The position numbers and the translations under genes are program-made. A stretch of DNA of 64,000 bases. Origin: Shinella daejeonensis (GTDB lineage: Bacteria > Pseudomonadota > Alphaproteobacteria > Rhizobiales > Rhizobiaceae). This document shows positions 10,642 through 20,497 of the stretch, piece after piece; position 1 is the stretch's first letter; every line of letters starts with the position of its first letter. The notes beneath the pieces are model-generated. The model saw only the letters and a program-made list of their open reading frames with translations. It had not been told where the DNA came from and made no database searches. The DNA lies in NCBI RefSeq assembly GCF_024281235.1, contig NZ_JAHWXY010000002.1, positions 248,001-312,000 of the forward strand, in the 5' to 3' direction.

Positions 10642-10645
<4 letters not shown>

Positions 10646-12216
10646 GACAGCAATTGGCAGAGATCGACGGCCGGAGCTTCCAGGTCGTCATCGTCGGCGG
10701 CGGCATCAGCGGCGCGAGCGCGGCCCAATATCTGGCGACCGCCGGATACGATGTCCTGCTCGTCGAGAAGGACGATTACGCATCCGCGGCCACGAGCCGT
10801 TCCGGCCGCCTGCTGCACTGCGGCCTGCGCTATCTCGCGCCGACCTATTCCGTCTGGGAGTTCATCAAGGAGCCGAAGAAGGTCATCGCCGCCATGAGCG
10901 CCGCGTGGCGCTCGATCCGTTCCAGCACGCAATTCCTGGCAACCACGCCGGAACAGGCGCGCCCGATGACGGTGCACTCCGTCGTCTACAAAAACTCTCC
11001 CTATGCCGGCTGGCAGGTCGACATCGGGGCGCGGCTGCTGCAATTCCTGAACCTGAACCGACAGTCGCTCGGCTATCGCCGCAGCCGGCCCGGTTCCGCC
11101 GACACACCCCGGTTCATCGACTGGCTGCGCGACAAGAACGATGCCGCAAGCGTCGTCAGCATCAAGGATCATCAGTTCGACTGGCCCGAGCGCATCTGCG
11201 TGGACGCGGTGATCGAGGCGCGCCGGAAAGGCGCCACGGTCCGTAACTACACACGCGCCACGAAACTAGCCCGCACGCAGGACGGTCGCTGGGATGTGAC
11301 GCTGGAGGACGCCCTCCACGGCAATGCGACGGCCAAGGTCGGCTGCGACGTTATCCTCAACATGGCGGGCGCATGGATCGATCAGGTCAACCGCACCGTC
11401 GATGGCGCAACGCCGGCGCCGCGCAAGGTGCTGGCCGTCAAGGGCGTCCATATCCTCGTTCAGCTGCCGCCGGAATGCCGCGGCCAGGGCATCATGGGGG
11501 CCACGCGCTCCAAGGAGGGCCAGGCCTGTATTCCGTGGGGAGACCTGCATTATATCGGCCCGACCGAGACCCTTTACGATGGCGATCTCGACGATGTCCG
11601 GCCTCTGGAGGAAGACATCGCCTCGATCATCGACGAGATCAACTACATGATGCCGGGGATCGCGATCTCCCGCAGCGACGTCAAGCAGGCGTGGGCAGGC
11701 GTTCGGCCCATCACCTATGATCCCGCGTTCCCGAAAGGAAACCGGATGGCCTTCAGCCGGATGTACGACCTGACGGACGAGGGCATGCCCAATGTGTTCA
11801 CCCTCACCTGGGCGGCGATCATGTTCCATCGCTCCGCATCGGCGGAAATCCTGAAAGCGGTCAGGAAACGCATCGCACCGGCAGGGCCTGCCCGGCCACT
11901 GTCGTTTCGCGCCAGGAAATTTTCGCGAACACCGGTGCCGCAGCCGATCGTCGACAGCTACCCGTTGATCGGCATTGCCGACCTCATCGAATCGGCACGG
12001 GAAGAACAGCCGATGTCCCTCTATGATCTGCTTTTCCGAAGGCTGCCGCTCGGCTGGTTCACGCATATACCGCCGGAAGCGGTGGAGCGCGCGGCAAAGG
12101 CCGCCGCCGGGCCACTCGAATGGACCGAGGAACGCACCGCGCGGGAAATCGAGCGCTATCATGAACTGGTCGCCCGCTATCATTGCGACGACGGCCGCAC
12201 GCCCTGGCATATCTAG
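10642..12216 (+). CDS. GlpD-like FAD-dependent oxidoreductase
   Basis: A 524-residue DAO-fold flavoprotein. The dinucleotide-binding motif VVIVGGGISGASAA begins near residue 14, and SRSGRLLHCGLRYL (near residue 52) matches the corresponding region of aerobic glycerol-3-phosphate dehydrogenases. No signal peptide is seen. The length and N-terminal pattern fit GlpD, but the C-terminal part diverges, so the substrate may be another sn-glycerol or polyol phosphate. Translational coupling to the importer ATPase suggests it oxidises the imported compound or its first breakdown product. Confidence 0.8.
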
Positions 12217-12300
12217 CGCAAGTCCGGACATAGAACCGATTTCCGCTTTCACCGGAATTGCGCTGGACACACCAGAGGCCCTCACAGCCGGATCAGATGA

Positions 12301-13638
12301 TTGACGCCGACCGCCGCCAACCAGCCCATCGCCTTCAGCATCGGCCATCGCACGGTGCTGGCGCTGGCTATTCCGATGATGATCACCCATCTGTCGACAC
12401 CGCTCGTCGGCCTGGTGGCGACAGCGGTTATCGGCAGGCTGGGCGACAGCGCGCTCATCGCCGGGGTTGCGCTGGCCTCGGTCATCTTCGACGTCGTCTT
12501 CGTATCCTGCAACTTCCTGCGTTTCGCCACGACCGGCTTCACGGCGCAGGCCGTCGGGGCCAACGACAGACGCGGCGAGTATCAGGACCTTTCCGGCGCG
12601 ATCTGCCTGGCGCTGGCGATGGGCGTGATGCTCGTCGCATCGCAGGCCCTCATCCTCGCGGGCGGGATGGCCGCCCTCTCGGTCGACGAGGCTCTGCGTC
12701 CCGTCGTCCGGGAGTATTTTTTCTGGCGCATCTGGTCCGCTCCGTTCGTGCTGTTCAACTATGTCCTGTTCGGCTGGCTGCTCGGCCGCGGTAGCGTCCT
12801 CATGGCGCTTGCCTTGCAGACGTTCCTGAACGGCGTCTGCATAGGCCTCAGCATCTATCTGGTGCTTTATCTCGATCTCGGGGTTGCCGGCGCGGCGATG
12901 GCCAGTCTCTTCGCCGAATTTGCAACCTTCGCCGTTGGCCTGCTGGTGATGGCCCGCACTATCGACCGGGAGGCGTGGAAACAACGCAACATACAAAGCG
13001 GATGGAACTGGCGACGCCTGCTGCGGGTCAATCTCGATCTCATGGTCCGTTCTATCGCACTTCTTGTCGGCGTTTCACTTTTCACGCGCCAGAGCGCAAC
13101 CCTCGGGGTCGATATTCTGGCTGCCAATACGATCCTGCTCAGGCTCTATTTCGTCAGCGTCGCGATCCTCGACGGTTTTGCCACAGCAGCCGAGCAGCTG
13201 GCAGGCCGGGCCGTTGGCGCGCGCTATCGCCCGGCCTTCGACTTCGCCATTCGCGCCACCACCCGATGGGGGCTCGGATTTGCGGTTGCGCTCTGCCTTG
13301 GCCTTCTTTTCGCCGGCCCTGTCCTGATCGACATGATGGCGCCGACAGCCGCCGTGCGCGACATTGCCGATCGTTTCCTGCCCTGGGCGGCCATCCTGCC
13401 CGTCGCAGCCGTCACGGCTTTCCAGCTCGACGGCGTTTTCGTCGGCGCCACCTGGTCGCGCGAGATGCGCAACATGATGCTTCTCTCTCTTGCGGTCTTC
13501 GTTGCCGCCTTCACGATCCTGCAACCACCCTTCGGAAACCACGGTCTCTGGATCGCCATGGTGATCTTCCAGCTTGCCCGTTGCGCAGGGTTCGGCCTGC
13601 TGCTGCCGAGGCTCGCCGCGCGAACGTTTCCCCGCTAG
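12301..13638 (+). CDS. MATE family efflux transporter
   Basis: A 445-residue integral membrane protein with about twelve helices and internal two-fold repeat typical of MATE cation/drug antiporters (HLSTPLVGLVATAVIGRLGDSALIAGVALASVIF near the N-terminus). The only plausible start is TTG at 12301, weakly preceded by CCGGA. No earlier in-frame start exists close by. It lies 84 bases after the FAD enzyme and 50 bases before the kinase fusion, all on one strand. An exporter inside an uptake/catabolic operon may expel a toxic intermediate, but the substrate is not predictable. Confidence 0.88.
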   Translation: MTPTAANQPIAFSIGHRTVLALAIPMMITHLSTPLVGLVATAVIGRLGDSALIAGVALASVIFDVVFVSCNFLRFATTGFTAQAVGANDRRGEYQDLSGAICLALAMGVMLVASQALILAGGMAALSVDEALRPVVREYFFWRIWSAPFVLFNYVLFGWLLGRGSVLMALALQTFLNGVCIGLSIYLVLYLDLGVAGAAMASLFAEFATFAVGLLVMARTIDREAWKQRNIQSGWNWRRLLRVNLDLMVRSIALLVGVSLFTRQSATLGVDILAANTILLRLYFVSVAILDGFATAAEQLAGRAVGARYRPAFDFAIRATTRWGLGFAVALCLGLLFAGPVLIDMMAPTAAVRDIADRFLPWAAILPVAAVTAFQLDGVFVGATWSREMRNMMLLSLAVFVAAFTILQPPFGNHGLWIAMVIFQLARCAGFGLLLPRLAARTFPR

Positions 13639-13688
13639 CTTTTTGCTGGTAACGGAGAGGCAGGAAAACGGTTATACGGGAGATGACG

Positions 13689-16600
13689 ATGGCGGATCAG
13701 CAGCTGGCGAAGATCGAAGCCCTCTTGCGCGACAGTTACGGCGTGGGGGGCGCACTTGCGCCGCTGCCCGGAGAGCACGACCTGAATTTCCGCGTGAACG
13801 CCGGAGACGGCAGGCAGTACCTGCTGAAGCTTCATGCGCCCGGCGACGCGGCGGAACTGGACATGCAGATCGCCGTGCTGGAGCACCTGCGCCGGACGGC
13901 CCCCGATCTTCCGGTATCGCGCATGTTTGCGGCACGGTCCGGCAAGGCGGCCGTCACCGTCGATATTCACGGCCCCCGTACCGCACGCCTGCTCGACTGG
14001 CTGCCCGGCGACGTCTGGGCCAAGGCGAAGATCCGCAATCGCGCAAGCTCCGAAACGCTCGGCCGCCTGCTCGGCGAACTGGGCCGGCATCTGGAGCGCT
14101 TCGATCACGGCGGCGCGGAGCGCATCTATGACTGGGACATCGGCCGCGCCGAAAGGCACATCGCCCATGTGGACATGATCGACGATCCGGAAAAGCGTGA
14201 CGCGGTACGCGCTGTCCTGCACCGTTTCACGACCGACACGCTGCCGCGCCTCGCCGGTTGCCCGCGCCAGATCATCCATAACGACGCCAACGACTACAAC
14301 GTGCTGCTCGACGCCAACGGCAATGTCAGCGGACTTCTCGACTTCGGCGACATGGTGAAGACCTACCGGGTGGTCGAGATCGCCGTTGCAGCGGCTTATG
14401 CGCTCATCGGCGAAAATGACGGCGTCGATACGATTGCCGCGATCGCCGGAGCCTATCACGCGGTCAACCCGATCAGCGAGACGGAAGCCGGGCTGCTGTT
14501 CGATCTCGTGCGCACCCGCTATGCGGTCAGCATCTGCATGGCCGCAAAGCAGATCCGCGCCAATCCGGAAAACACCTATCTTCTGGTAAGCCAGGAGGAC
14601 ATTTGGCGCGAACTGCGGCGGCTGGACCGGGAAAACCGGGCTATCGCGGTCGCACGCATCCGCGATGCCTGCGGCTTTTCACCGATCCCCGGTGCGGCGG
14701 CGGTCATGCGCTGGCTGGAACGCAACGCCCATGATTTTTCGCCCGTCGTCCGCCCCCGGACCGCAAAGCCGAAAGTGACCGCGCTCGACTTCTCGCAAGC
14801 CAATGCCGACGAATGGGCCGGCCTCGACACGCCCGCCTTCGAGGCGCGCATTTTCGACCGCATCGCCCGGGACGGTTCGGATTTCGCCATCGGCCTCTAC
14901 GGCGAGGACCGGGTCATCTACAAGGGCGACGCCTTCGAGACGGTGACGGAGGGCGAACGCAGGACCACCCATCTCGGCATCGATATCTTCGCGCCGGCCG
15001 GCGAACCGGTCCATGCGCCCTTTGCCGGCAAGATCGCCTTCATTCACGATGATGCGGTGGACTACGGTTTCGGGCCGACGGTGCTCATCGAGCACAGCAC
15101 GGACGACGGAACCGTTTTCTGGACGCTTTACGGGCATCTCGCCCGCGCCGGCGTGGAAAAGCTCTCCATCGGCCAGCCGATCGCCAAAGGCGAGGCTTTC
15201 GCGGCCTTCGGCGCGGCGGCGGAGAACGGCAACTGGGCCGCGCACCTGCACTTCCAGATCGTCACCGACCATCTCGGCCTTGGGGGCCGCATGCACGGCG
15301 TCGGCGTGCGCGACCAGTGGCAGGTCTGGCGCGCGGTGAGCCCCGATCCCAGCGTCGTGCTCGGCCTGCCGGTCCCCGCCGCGGTGCGTGTCGCGCGCGA
15401 CAAGGCGTTTCTCATGCGCGAGCGGCATCGCCACATCGGCCGGTCGCTCTCCACCGCCTATGGGTCGGCCCCGCTGAAGATCGTCGGCGGCGAGGGAGCG
15501 CATCTCATCGACGAGACCGGCACGCGCTGGCTCGACATGGTCAACAACGTCTGCCATATCGGCCATTGCCACCCCCGCGTGGTGAAGGCGGCGCAGGCGC
15601 AGACGGCAAGGCTCAACACCAATTCGCGCTATCTCCACGATTCGCTGGTGGAATACGCCCACCGGCTGACGGCGCAGTTTCCCGACCCGCTCAACGTCTG
15701 CTTCTTCGTCAATTCCGGCAGCGAGGCCAACGATCTGGCGATCCGGCTGGCGCGCGCCTATACCGGCAACCGCGACATCATCACCGTCGACCATGCCTAT
15801 CACGGGCACCTTTCGAGCATGATCGACGTCAGCCCCTACAAATTCGCCGGCAAGGGCGGCGAGGGCCAGCCCGCCCACGTCCAGGTCGCCGAGATGCCCG
15901 ACCTTTATCGCGGCCGCTTCCGCTATGGCGACGCGGACGCGGGCCGCAAATATGCACAGAGCGTGAAGGACAGGATCGACGCACTGGCCGCAGAAGGGCG
16001 CAGGCCCGCGCTGTTCTTCAGCGAAGGCATCCTCGGCACCGGCGGCCAGCTCACGCTGCCGGAAAACTACCTGAAGGAAGCCTTCGCCCATGTGCGCGCG
16101 GCCGGCGGGCTCTGCCTTGCAGACGAGGTGCAGGTCGGCTTCGGCCGCGTCGGCCGTCACATGTGGGCGCATGAGACGCAGGGCGTCGTGCCGGACATCG
16201 TCACCATGGGCAAGCCGATCGGCAACGGCCATCCGATGGCCGCCGTCGTCACCACCGAGGCGATCGCAGCCGCCTTCGCCAACGGCATGGAGTATTTCAA
16301 CACCTTCGGCGGCAATCCGGTCTCCGCGGAAATCGGCCTCGCCGTGCTGGATGTCATCCGCGACGAGCGGCTGATGCACCATTGCCTTGTGATCGGCGAC
16401 CGGCTGATGGATGGCGCGCGGGAACTGGCCCGACGCCATTCGCTCATCGGCGACGTGCGCGGTTATGGTCTTTTCAACGGTATCGAACTGGTGCGCGACC
16501 GCGAGACGCTGGAACCGGCGGCACGCGAACTCGATCTCGTCATCACCGGGATGAAGGAGCGGCACCATATCCTGCTCAGCAGCGAGGGTCCGCATCATAA

Positions 16601-16697
16601 CGTCCTGAAGATCAAGCCGCCGGCCCCCTTCAGCGCCGGGGACTGCGATCGCTTCCTGAATGCCCTGGACGACGTGCTCGGACGCATCGCGGATTAG
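13689..16697 (+). CDS. Three-domain fusion: APH-type kinase, M23 metallopeptidase, class-III PLP phospho-lyase/aminotransferase
   Basis: A 1002-residue protein. Residues 1-340 form a choline/aminoglycoside-kinase-like domain with the Brenner motif HNDANDYN (197-204) and the metal-binding DFGD (218-221). Residues 410-540 are an M23 (LytM) domain with zinc motifs HLGID (428-432), YGHL and HLH (519-521). Residues 570-1000 are a class-III aminotransferase fold with PLP lysine K842 in TMGKPIGNGHP. Veiga-da-Cunha and colleagues used bacterial kinase/aminotransferase fusions of this type to identify hydroxylysine kinase and the ammoniophospholyases of phosphoethanolamine and phosphohydroxylysine. 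An aminoalcohol is therefore probably phosphorylated and then cleaved to aldehyde, ammonia and phosphate. GGGAG spacing favours ATG 13689 over 13683. No signal peptide is present. Confidence 0.9.
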   Translation: MADQQLAKIEALLRDSYGVGGALAPLPGEHDLNFRVNAGDGRQYLLKLHAPGDAAELDMQIAVLEHLRRTAPDLPVSRMFAARSGKAAVTVDIHGPRTARLLDWLPGDVWAKAKIRNRASSETLGRLLGELGRHLERFDHGGAERIYDWDIGRAERHIAHVDMIDDPEKRDAVRAVLHRFTTDTLPRLAGCPRQIIHNDANDYNVLLDANGNVSGLLDFGDMVKTYRVVEIAVAAAYALIGENDGVDTIAAIAGAYHAVNPISETEAGLLFDLVRTRYAVSICMAAKQIRANPENTYLLVSQEDIWRELRRLDRENRAIAVARIRDACGFSPIPGAAAVMRWLERNAHDFSPVVRPRTAKPKVTALDFSQANADEWAGLDTPAFEARIFDRIARDGSDFAIGLYGEDRVIYKGDAFETVTEGERRTTHLGIDIFAPAGEPVHAPFAGKIAFIHDDAVDYGFGPTVLIEHSTDDGTVFWTLYGHLARAGVEKLSIGQPIAKGEAFAAFGAAAENGNWAAHLHFQIVTDHLGLGGRMHGVGVRDQWQVWRAVSPDPSVVLGLPVPAAVRVARDKAFLMRERHRHIGRSLSTAYGSAPLKIVGGEGAHLIDETGTRWLDMVNNVCHIGHCHPRVVKAAQAQTARLNTNSRYLHDSLVEYAHRLTAQFPDPLNVCFFVNSGSEANDLAIRLARAYTGNRDIITVDHAYHGHLSSMIDVSPYKFAGKGGEGQPAHVQVAEMPDLYRGRFRYGDADAGRKYAQSVKDRIDALAAEGRRPALFFSEGILGTGGQLTLPENYLKEAFAHVRAAGGLCLADEVQVGFGRVGRHMWAHETQGVVPDIVTMGKPIGNGHPMAAVVTTEAIAAAFANGMEYFNTFGGNPVSAEIGLAVLDVIRDERLMHHCLVIGDRLMDGARELARRHSLIGDVRGYGLFNGIELVRDRETLEPAARELDLVITGMKERHHILLSSEGPHHNVLKIKPPAPFSAGDCDRFLNALDDVLGRIAD

Positions 16698-16739
16698 CAG
16701 GAGCCCGGCCAACTGCCTGAACGAGAAAGGAAGAACGGA

Positions 16740-18395
16740 ATGCAGCAGCGTTTCGCCGTCGTTGCCGATCCCCATGTCCACGATATTCGCGGCGACTACC
16801 GTCTCGGCCGGATCGGGGCGGATCGCCTGCCGGCAAGGCTGGAACTGCGCACGCTCGCCGACAGCGCCCGCTCCACCCGGCTCTTCAACGAAAGCGGGCA
16901 CGCCTTCCGCGCCGCCCTCGACGACATCGCCGCGCGCGGCATCCGCCACGTCATCGTGGTGGGCGACTATTCCGACGACGGGCAGGAAGCCAGCGTCACC
17001 GCAGCCCTCGCGCTGATGCGATCCTACGGGGAACGGTTCGGGATGCGCTTTTACGCCACCGTCGGCAATCACGATGTTTACGGCGATACCGGCCGCAGCC
17101 TCGACCGCCGGTTCCTGCTGGCGAACGGCAACCATTTCACCGTCTCCGGATCGAAATCCGACGATGGCGAGCGGACGATCTTCAATCCGGCCATGCGCTG
17201 CCGGTCCTATGCGCAGGGCCTGCCGTCCGCCCTGGGTTTCTTCCGCGACGGGCATGAACTGCATTGGGAAACGCCGTTCGGCCCGTCCGACGCGCTCGCC
17301 GACCGTCAATACACCGTTGCCTCACCGGACGGACGGCGACACCGGCGCTTCATCGATGCGTCCTATCTGGTGGAGCCCTCCCCCGGCGTCTGGCTGCTCT
17401 CCATAGACGGCAACGTCTTCGTTCCCCGCAACGGCGACGGTTTCCGGCGGCCGGAAGACGCTTTCGACGACAGTACGGACGCCGGCTATAATGCGCTGGT
17501 CCGCCACCGTCCCTATCTCATCGACTGGATCGCCGATATCGTGCGGCGGGCGGACGAGCAGGGAAAACGGCTCGTCGCCTTCACCCATTATCCCGCCGTC
17601 GATCCATTCGACGACACCCACGGCGACGAGGAACGCCTGCTTGGCCGCACGGTCTTCGTGCGCCGCACACCGCTTGCGGCAACCGCCGCCGTTCTGGCGC
17701 AGACGGGCCTTCGGCTGCATTTCAGCGGCCATCTCCATATCGATAATGTGACGACAGAAGACGGCCTGACAAATGTCGCCGTGCCCTCGACCGCGGGCTA
17801 TCCCGGCGGCTATCGCATCCTCACGCTCCATGCTGACGGAGCGGAACTGGAAACCGTCCGCCTTGCGAGCCATCCCCTCGATCCCGCCATCCTTTCGGCC
17901 TATCGGACGGAAGCGGATCAAACGGACATCGACGCCGGCGGCCTGCTGGAGGCGGCCGATTATGAAGCCTTCATCCACGCCCATCTGCGCGGCGTCATCC
18001 GTCACCGTTTTTTCGCGACAGAATGGCCGGAAGCCTTGCAGCGGGAAATCGGCCGGCTGACGCTTGCCGACCTCATCCGGCAGGCAGACAGCGTCGCGAC
18101 CCTCCCGTCGGAAGCCCTCGCCCCGCTGGAGCATCTGCCGGCGATGTATCTCGTCGAGGCGACCTATGTCGCCCGCCACAATGGCGCATGGCGCTACGAG
18201 ATTTCCCCCGCTGAGCGCGGGCTTCTGGAAAGCCTTCTCCCGGCCGGCCGGGGAGAGGGCCCGGGACTTGCGGCAACGATCCTGCGCAATTTCCGCCGGC
18301 ACTTCGACAAGCCGGATTTCCGGCGCATCGCCTTTTCGCGCGACTGGACGCCCGTCTGCGAGGACGGACGCCATTTCCGCAGGAAAATCGCCTAG
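16740..18395 (+). CDS. Calcineurin-like metallophosphoesterase
   Basis: A 551-residue protein. The complete two-metal signature is visible: DPH (residues 10-12), GDYSDDG (75-81), GNHD (109-112), HYP and GHLH (330-333). A long C-terminal part after about residue 380 matches nothing I recognise. There is no signal peptide, so it probably acts in the cytoplasm on a phospho-mono- or diester. GGAAG precedes the ATG. It is the last gene of the LacI-linked operon, 42 bases after the fusion gene, and could hydrolyse a glycerophosphodiester to feed the kinase/lyase and the GlpD-like enzyme. Confidence 0.88.
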   Translation: MQQRFAVVADPHVHDIRGDYRLGRIGADRLPARLELRTLADSARSTRLFNESGHAFRAALDDIAARGIRHVIVVGDYSDDGQEASVTAALALMRSYGERFGMRFYATVGNHDVYGDTGRSLDRRFLLANGNHFTVSGSKSDDGERTIFNPAMRCRSYAQGLPSALGFFRDGHELHWETPFGPSDALADRQYTVASPDGRRHRRFIDASYLVEPSPGVWLLSIDGNVFVPRNGDGFRRPEDAFDDSTDAGYNALVRHRPYLIDWIADIVRRADEQGKRLVAFTHYPAVDPFDDTHGDEERLLGRTVFVRRTPLAATAAVLAQTGLRLHFSGHLHIDNVTTEDGLTNVAVPSTAGYPGGYRILTLHADGAELETVRLASHPLDPAILSAYRTEADQTDIDAGGLLEAADYEAFIHAHLRGVIRHRFFATEWPEALQREIGRLTLADLIRQADSVATLPSEALAPLEHLPAMYLVEATYVARHNGAWRYEISPAERGLLESLLPAGRGEGPGLAATILRNFRRHFDKPDFRRIAFSRDWTPVCEDGRHFRRKIA

Positions 18396-18413
18396 AGCCG
18401 AATGGGGAAACGT

Positions 18414-18500
18414 GCGGAGCGGTTTTCCGTCCGCATCCCGCTCTGTCTCTGGAAGCGATCTTATGAATTCAGGCCTATTCGGCCCGAGTTCATAACGATC
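18414..18500. terminator. Tandem hairpins between convergent genes
   Basis: A small hairpin (GCGGAGCGG-tttt-CCGTCCGC, 18414-18434) is followed by a long imperfect palindrome (18457-18500; arms begin GATCTTATGAA and end TTCATAACGATC, inner GGCC/GGCC). They lie between the phosphoesterase stop and the convergent epimerase stop. Either could end transcription from both sides. There is no T-run. Confidence 0.45.
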
Positions 18501-19531
18501 TAGCGCTTGCGCGGCCAGGTATCGGCGAGGCGATAGCCGGCCGGCCAGGGATCGTCCGGATCGAGCATCACCTGATGGGTGCCGGTGACCCAGGCCCGGC
18601 CGGAGATTTCCGGCACGATGGCCGGACGGCCGCCGACCGTGGTCTCGCCGACGATGCGGCAATCGAAGCGCGAATCGATGATCGAATAGCCGGAAAAATG
18701 CTGCCCAACCTTCATCCGGCCACGGGCATGCAGCACCGCCATGCGCGCCGAGCACCCCGTTCCGGTGGGGGAACGGTCAAGCTTGGCCGGCTGGATGACC
18801 ACCGTGTTGCGTCCGTGCAGAACGCCGTCGCGCTCCTCCACCGGCAGCGTGAGCTGGCAGAAGGAGATATGGTTCCATTCCGGATTTTCCGGATGGGTGA
18901 AACCGAGCTGTTCGTTGGCGGCCCTGGTGATGCGGATGCCCGTCTCGGCAAGCTCCCGCGCCTCGTCCGGCGTCACTGCGAAGCCGAGCGTGCGGGCGTC
19001 GGTCAGCACGAAACTGTCACCGCCATAGGCGGTGTCCACAGTCAGGGTGCCGAGGCCCTCTACCTCCAGCTTCGCGTCCAGCTTGTCGGCGAAGGAGGGA
19101 ACGTTGGTGACGGCGATCCGCTCCGCCTTGCCGTTGCGGCAGGTGGCGACCACATTCACCAGGCCGCCCGGCGCTTCCAGCACCATGCGGGTTTCCGGCT
19201 CGACCATCGGCACGATGCCGCTGTCCAGCAGCACGGTCGAAACGCAAATGGAGTTGGAGCCGGACATGGGCGGCGTATCCTCCGGCTCCATGATGATGAA
19301 ACCCATGGTGGCGCGCGGATCCTTCGGCGGGACCAGAAGATTGATATGGCGGAATACCCCGCCTCGCGGCTCGTTCAGCACGAAATCCCGCAGCGTCTTG
19401 TCGTTGGCGATGAAATTGCGCTGCTCCCAAAGCGTATCGCCCGGAGGCGGGGCCACCCCGCCGACGATCACGTCGCCGACTTCCCCTTCCGCATGGCATG
19501 AAACAATATGGATGACCTTGCTGCTGCGCAT
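18500..19531 (-). CDS. Proline racemase family protein, Ser-Cys type (hydroxyproline 2-epimerase-like)
   Basis: A 343-residue member of the proline racemase superfamily, which inverts C2 of proline derivatives with two facing acid/base residues. Here the first is Ser90 (PPMSGSN) rather than Cys, and the second is Cys260 (SPTGTGCSA). Known members with Cys-Cys are proline racemases or 4-hydroxyproline epimerases, and Cys-Thr enzymes are trans-3-hydroxyproline dehydratases. Ser-Cys enzymes have been linked to epimerisation of 4- and 3-hydroxyproline. GGAGG lies 8 bases before the ATG. It is divergent from a GntR gene and borders a hydroxyproline catabolic set, which supports this role. Confidence 0.85.
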   Translation of the reverse strand: MRSSKVIHIVSCHAEGEVGDVIVGGVAPPPGDTLWEQRNFIANDKTLRDFVLNEPRGGVFRHINLLVPPKDPRATMGFIIMEPEDTPPMSGSNSICVSTVLLDSGIVPMVEPETRMVLEAPGGLVNVVATCRNGKAERIAVTNVPSFADKLDAKLEVEGLGTLTVDTAYGGDSFVLTDARTLGFAVTPDEARELAETGIRITRAANEQLGFTHPENPEWNHISFCQLTLPVEERDGVLHGRNTVVIQPAKLDRSPTGTGCSARMAVLHARGRMKVGQHFSGYSIIDSRFDCRIVGETTVGGRPAIVPEISGRAWVTGTHQVMLDPDDPWPAGYRLADTWPRKR

Positions 19532-19628
19532 TGCGCTTCCTCCACGTTCAAGGGATTTGATCCACGACCTTCCCGCGCCGCGGAGAAAAACAGCGGAGCG
19601 GTGTTATAAGGATAGAAAAATAGGATCC

Positions 19629-19637
19629 AATATACAA
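19629..19637 (-). promoter_or_regulatory. TTGTATATT motif in epimerase/GntR divergent promoter
   Basis: On the minus strand this reads TTGTATATT and is followed by a GGATCC palindrome. The same TTGTATA core recurs at 24184-24192 and 25872-25880, in the other two promoter regions of the hydroxyproline island. It is a candidate operator half-site for one of the local GntR proteins. Confidence 0.4.
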
Positions 19638-19747
19638 TCACCTCCGTGCCGCAACAGATGGATTTCTGCCGCCGTTGCCCGCCAGGCCGATTGGCCCTAT
19701 GACCGGGAGACGGGAACGGCATACTGATCCCGCGTGGAGAAAAGACC

Positions 19748-20416
19748 ATGAAATTCGAGGCCGTCGACGTCCGGCAGACCGCGTCCGCCGCCGACATCGT
19801 CTACGAGACCCTGCGCAAGGCCATCATTTCCGGGGAACTCGCGGAGGGCGCGGCTCTGCGGCAGGATCAGATCGCCCGGATGTTCAACACCAGCCGCATT
19901 CCCGTCAGGGAAGCGCTGACCCGTCTGGAGCAGCACGGGCTCGCCACCAGCCAGCGCTACAGGGGGACCATCGTTGCGGGGCTGTCGATCGTCGAGATCG
20001 AGGAAATCTTCGAGTTCCGCGCGTTGATCGAAGCGGAGGTCATGCGTCTTGCCGTCCCCGATCTCGATGAAGTCACGCTTGAAACGGCCCGCCGTCACTG
20101 TCTCGAATTCGATCGCGAAACCGATCCGGGCCGCTGGAGCGATATCAACCGGCGCTTTCACTATACGCTTTATGAGGCCTCACACCGGCCCTATTATCTC
20201 CAGACCGTGGGAGCCGCGCTCGACAGGATCGACCGCTATCTGCGGGCCCAGCTCACCTTCACCAACGGGCTGATGCGTGCGGGCCGCGAGCACGAGGCCA
20301 TTCTTGCCGCCTGTATCGCGGGTGACGCAGAACGCGCTTCACGGCTGACCCGGGACCATGTCCTCGACGCCGGACGCTCCCTCGTCGCCTTCCTGCGCGA
20401 GCATCGTGGCGCGTAG
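19748..20416 (+). CDS. GntR family regulator (FadR/FCD subfamily) 1
   Basis: A 222-residue regulator with an N-terminal winged helix (VYETLRKAIISGELAEGAALRQDQIARMFNTSRIPVREAL) and a helical FCD effector domain whose metal-site pattern is recognisable (FRALIEAEVMRLA, DINRRFHYTLYEAS, HEAILAACIAGDAERA). GGAGA lies about 10 bases upstream of the ATG. It is divergent from the epimerase gene, and a second FCD regulator follows, so the two probably divide control of the hydroxyproline genes. The effector is likely a hydroxyproline-pathway metabolite, but this is inferred from context. Confidence 0.93.
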   Translation: MKFEAVDVRQTASAADIVYETLRKAIISGELAEGAALRQDQIARMFNTSRIPVREALTRLEQHGLATSQRYRGTIVAGLSIVEIEEIFEFRALIEAEVMRLAVPDLDEVTLETARRHCLEFDRETDPGRWSDINRRFHYTLYEASHRPYYLQTVGAALDRIDRYLRAQLTFTNGLMRAGREHEAILAACIAGDAERASRLTRDHVLDAGRSLVAFLREHRGA

Positions 20417-20474
20417 CGCAAACCACACCCCATCGGAAGAAGCCCATTGACCGCGCGACGGGGAAAAGTATTTC

Positions 20475-20488
20475 TTATGTCGACAAAA
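20475..20488. promoter_or_regulatory. GntR-type operator TTATGTCGACAAAA
   Basis: A 14-base inverted repeat (one mismatched pair) centred on TGTCGACA, ending 9 bases before the start of the second GntR gene. The same core occurs as a perfect palindrome at 21216-21227 before the DapA-family gene. It points to autoregulation and disfavours the alternative ATG at 20477, which lies inside the site. Confidence 0.6.
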
Positions 20489-20497
20489 GGATTTTTC

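Noticed and set aside
14679-17309. A long minus-strand open frame opposite the kinase/peptidase/lyase fusion
   Set aside because: No domain motif, no ribosome site, and full overlap with a gene whose catalytic residues are all present. Treated as a coding shadow.
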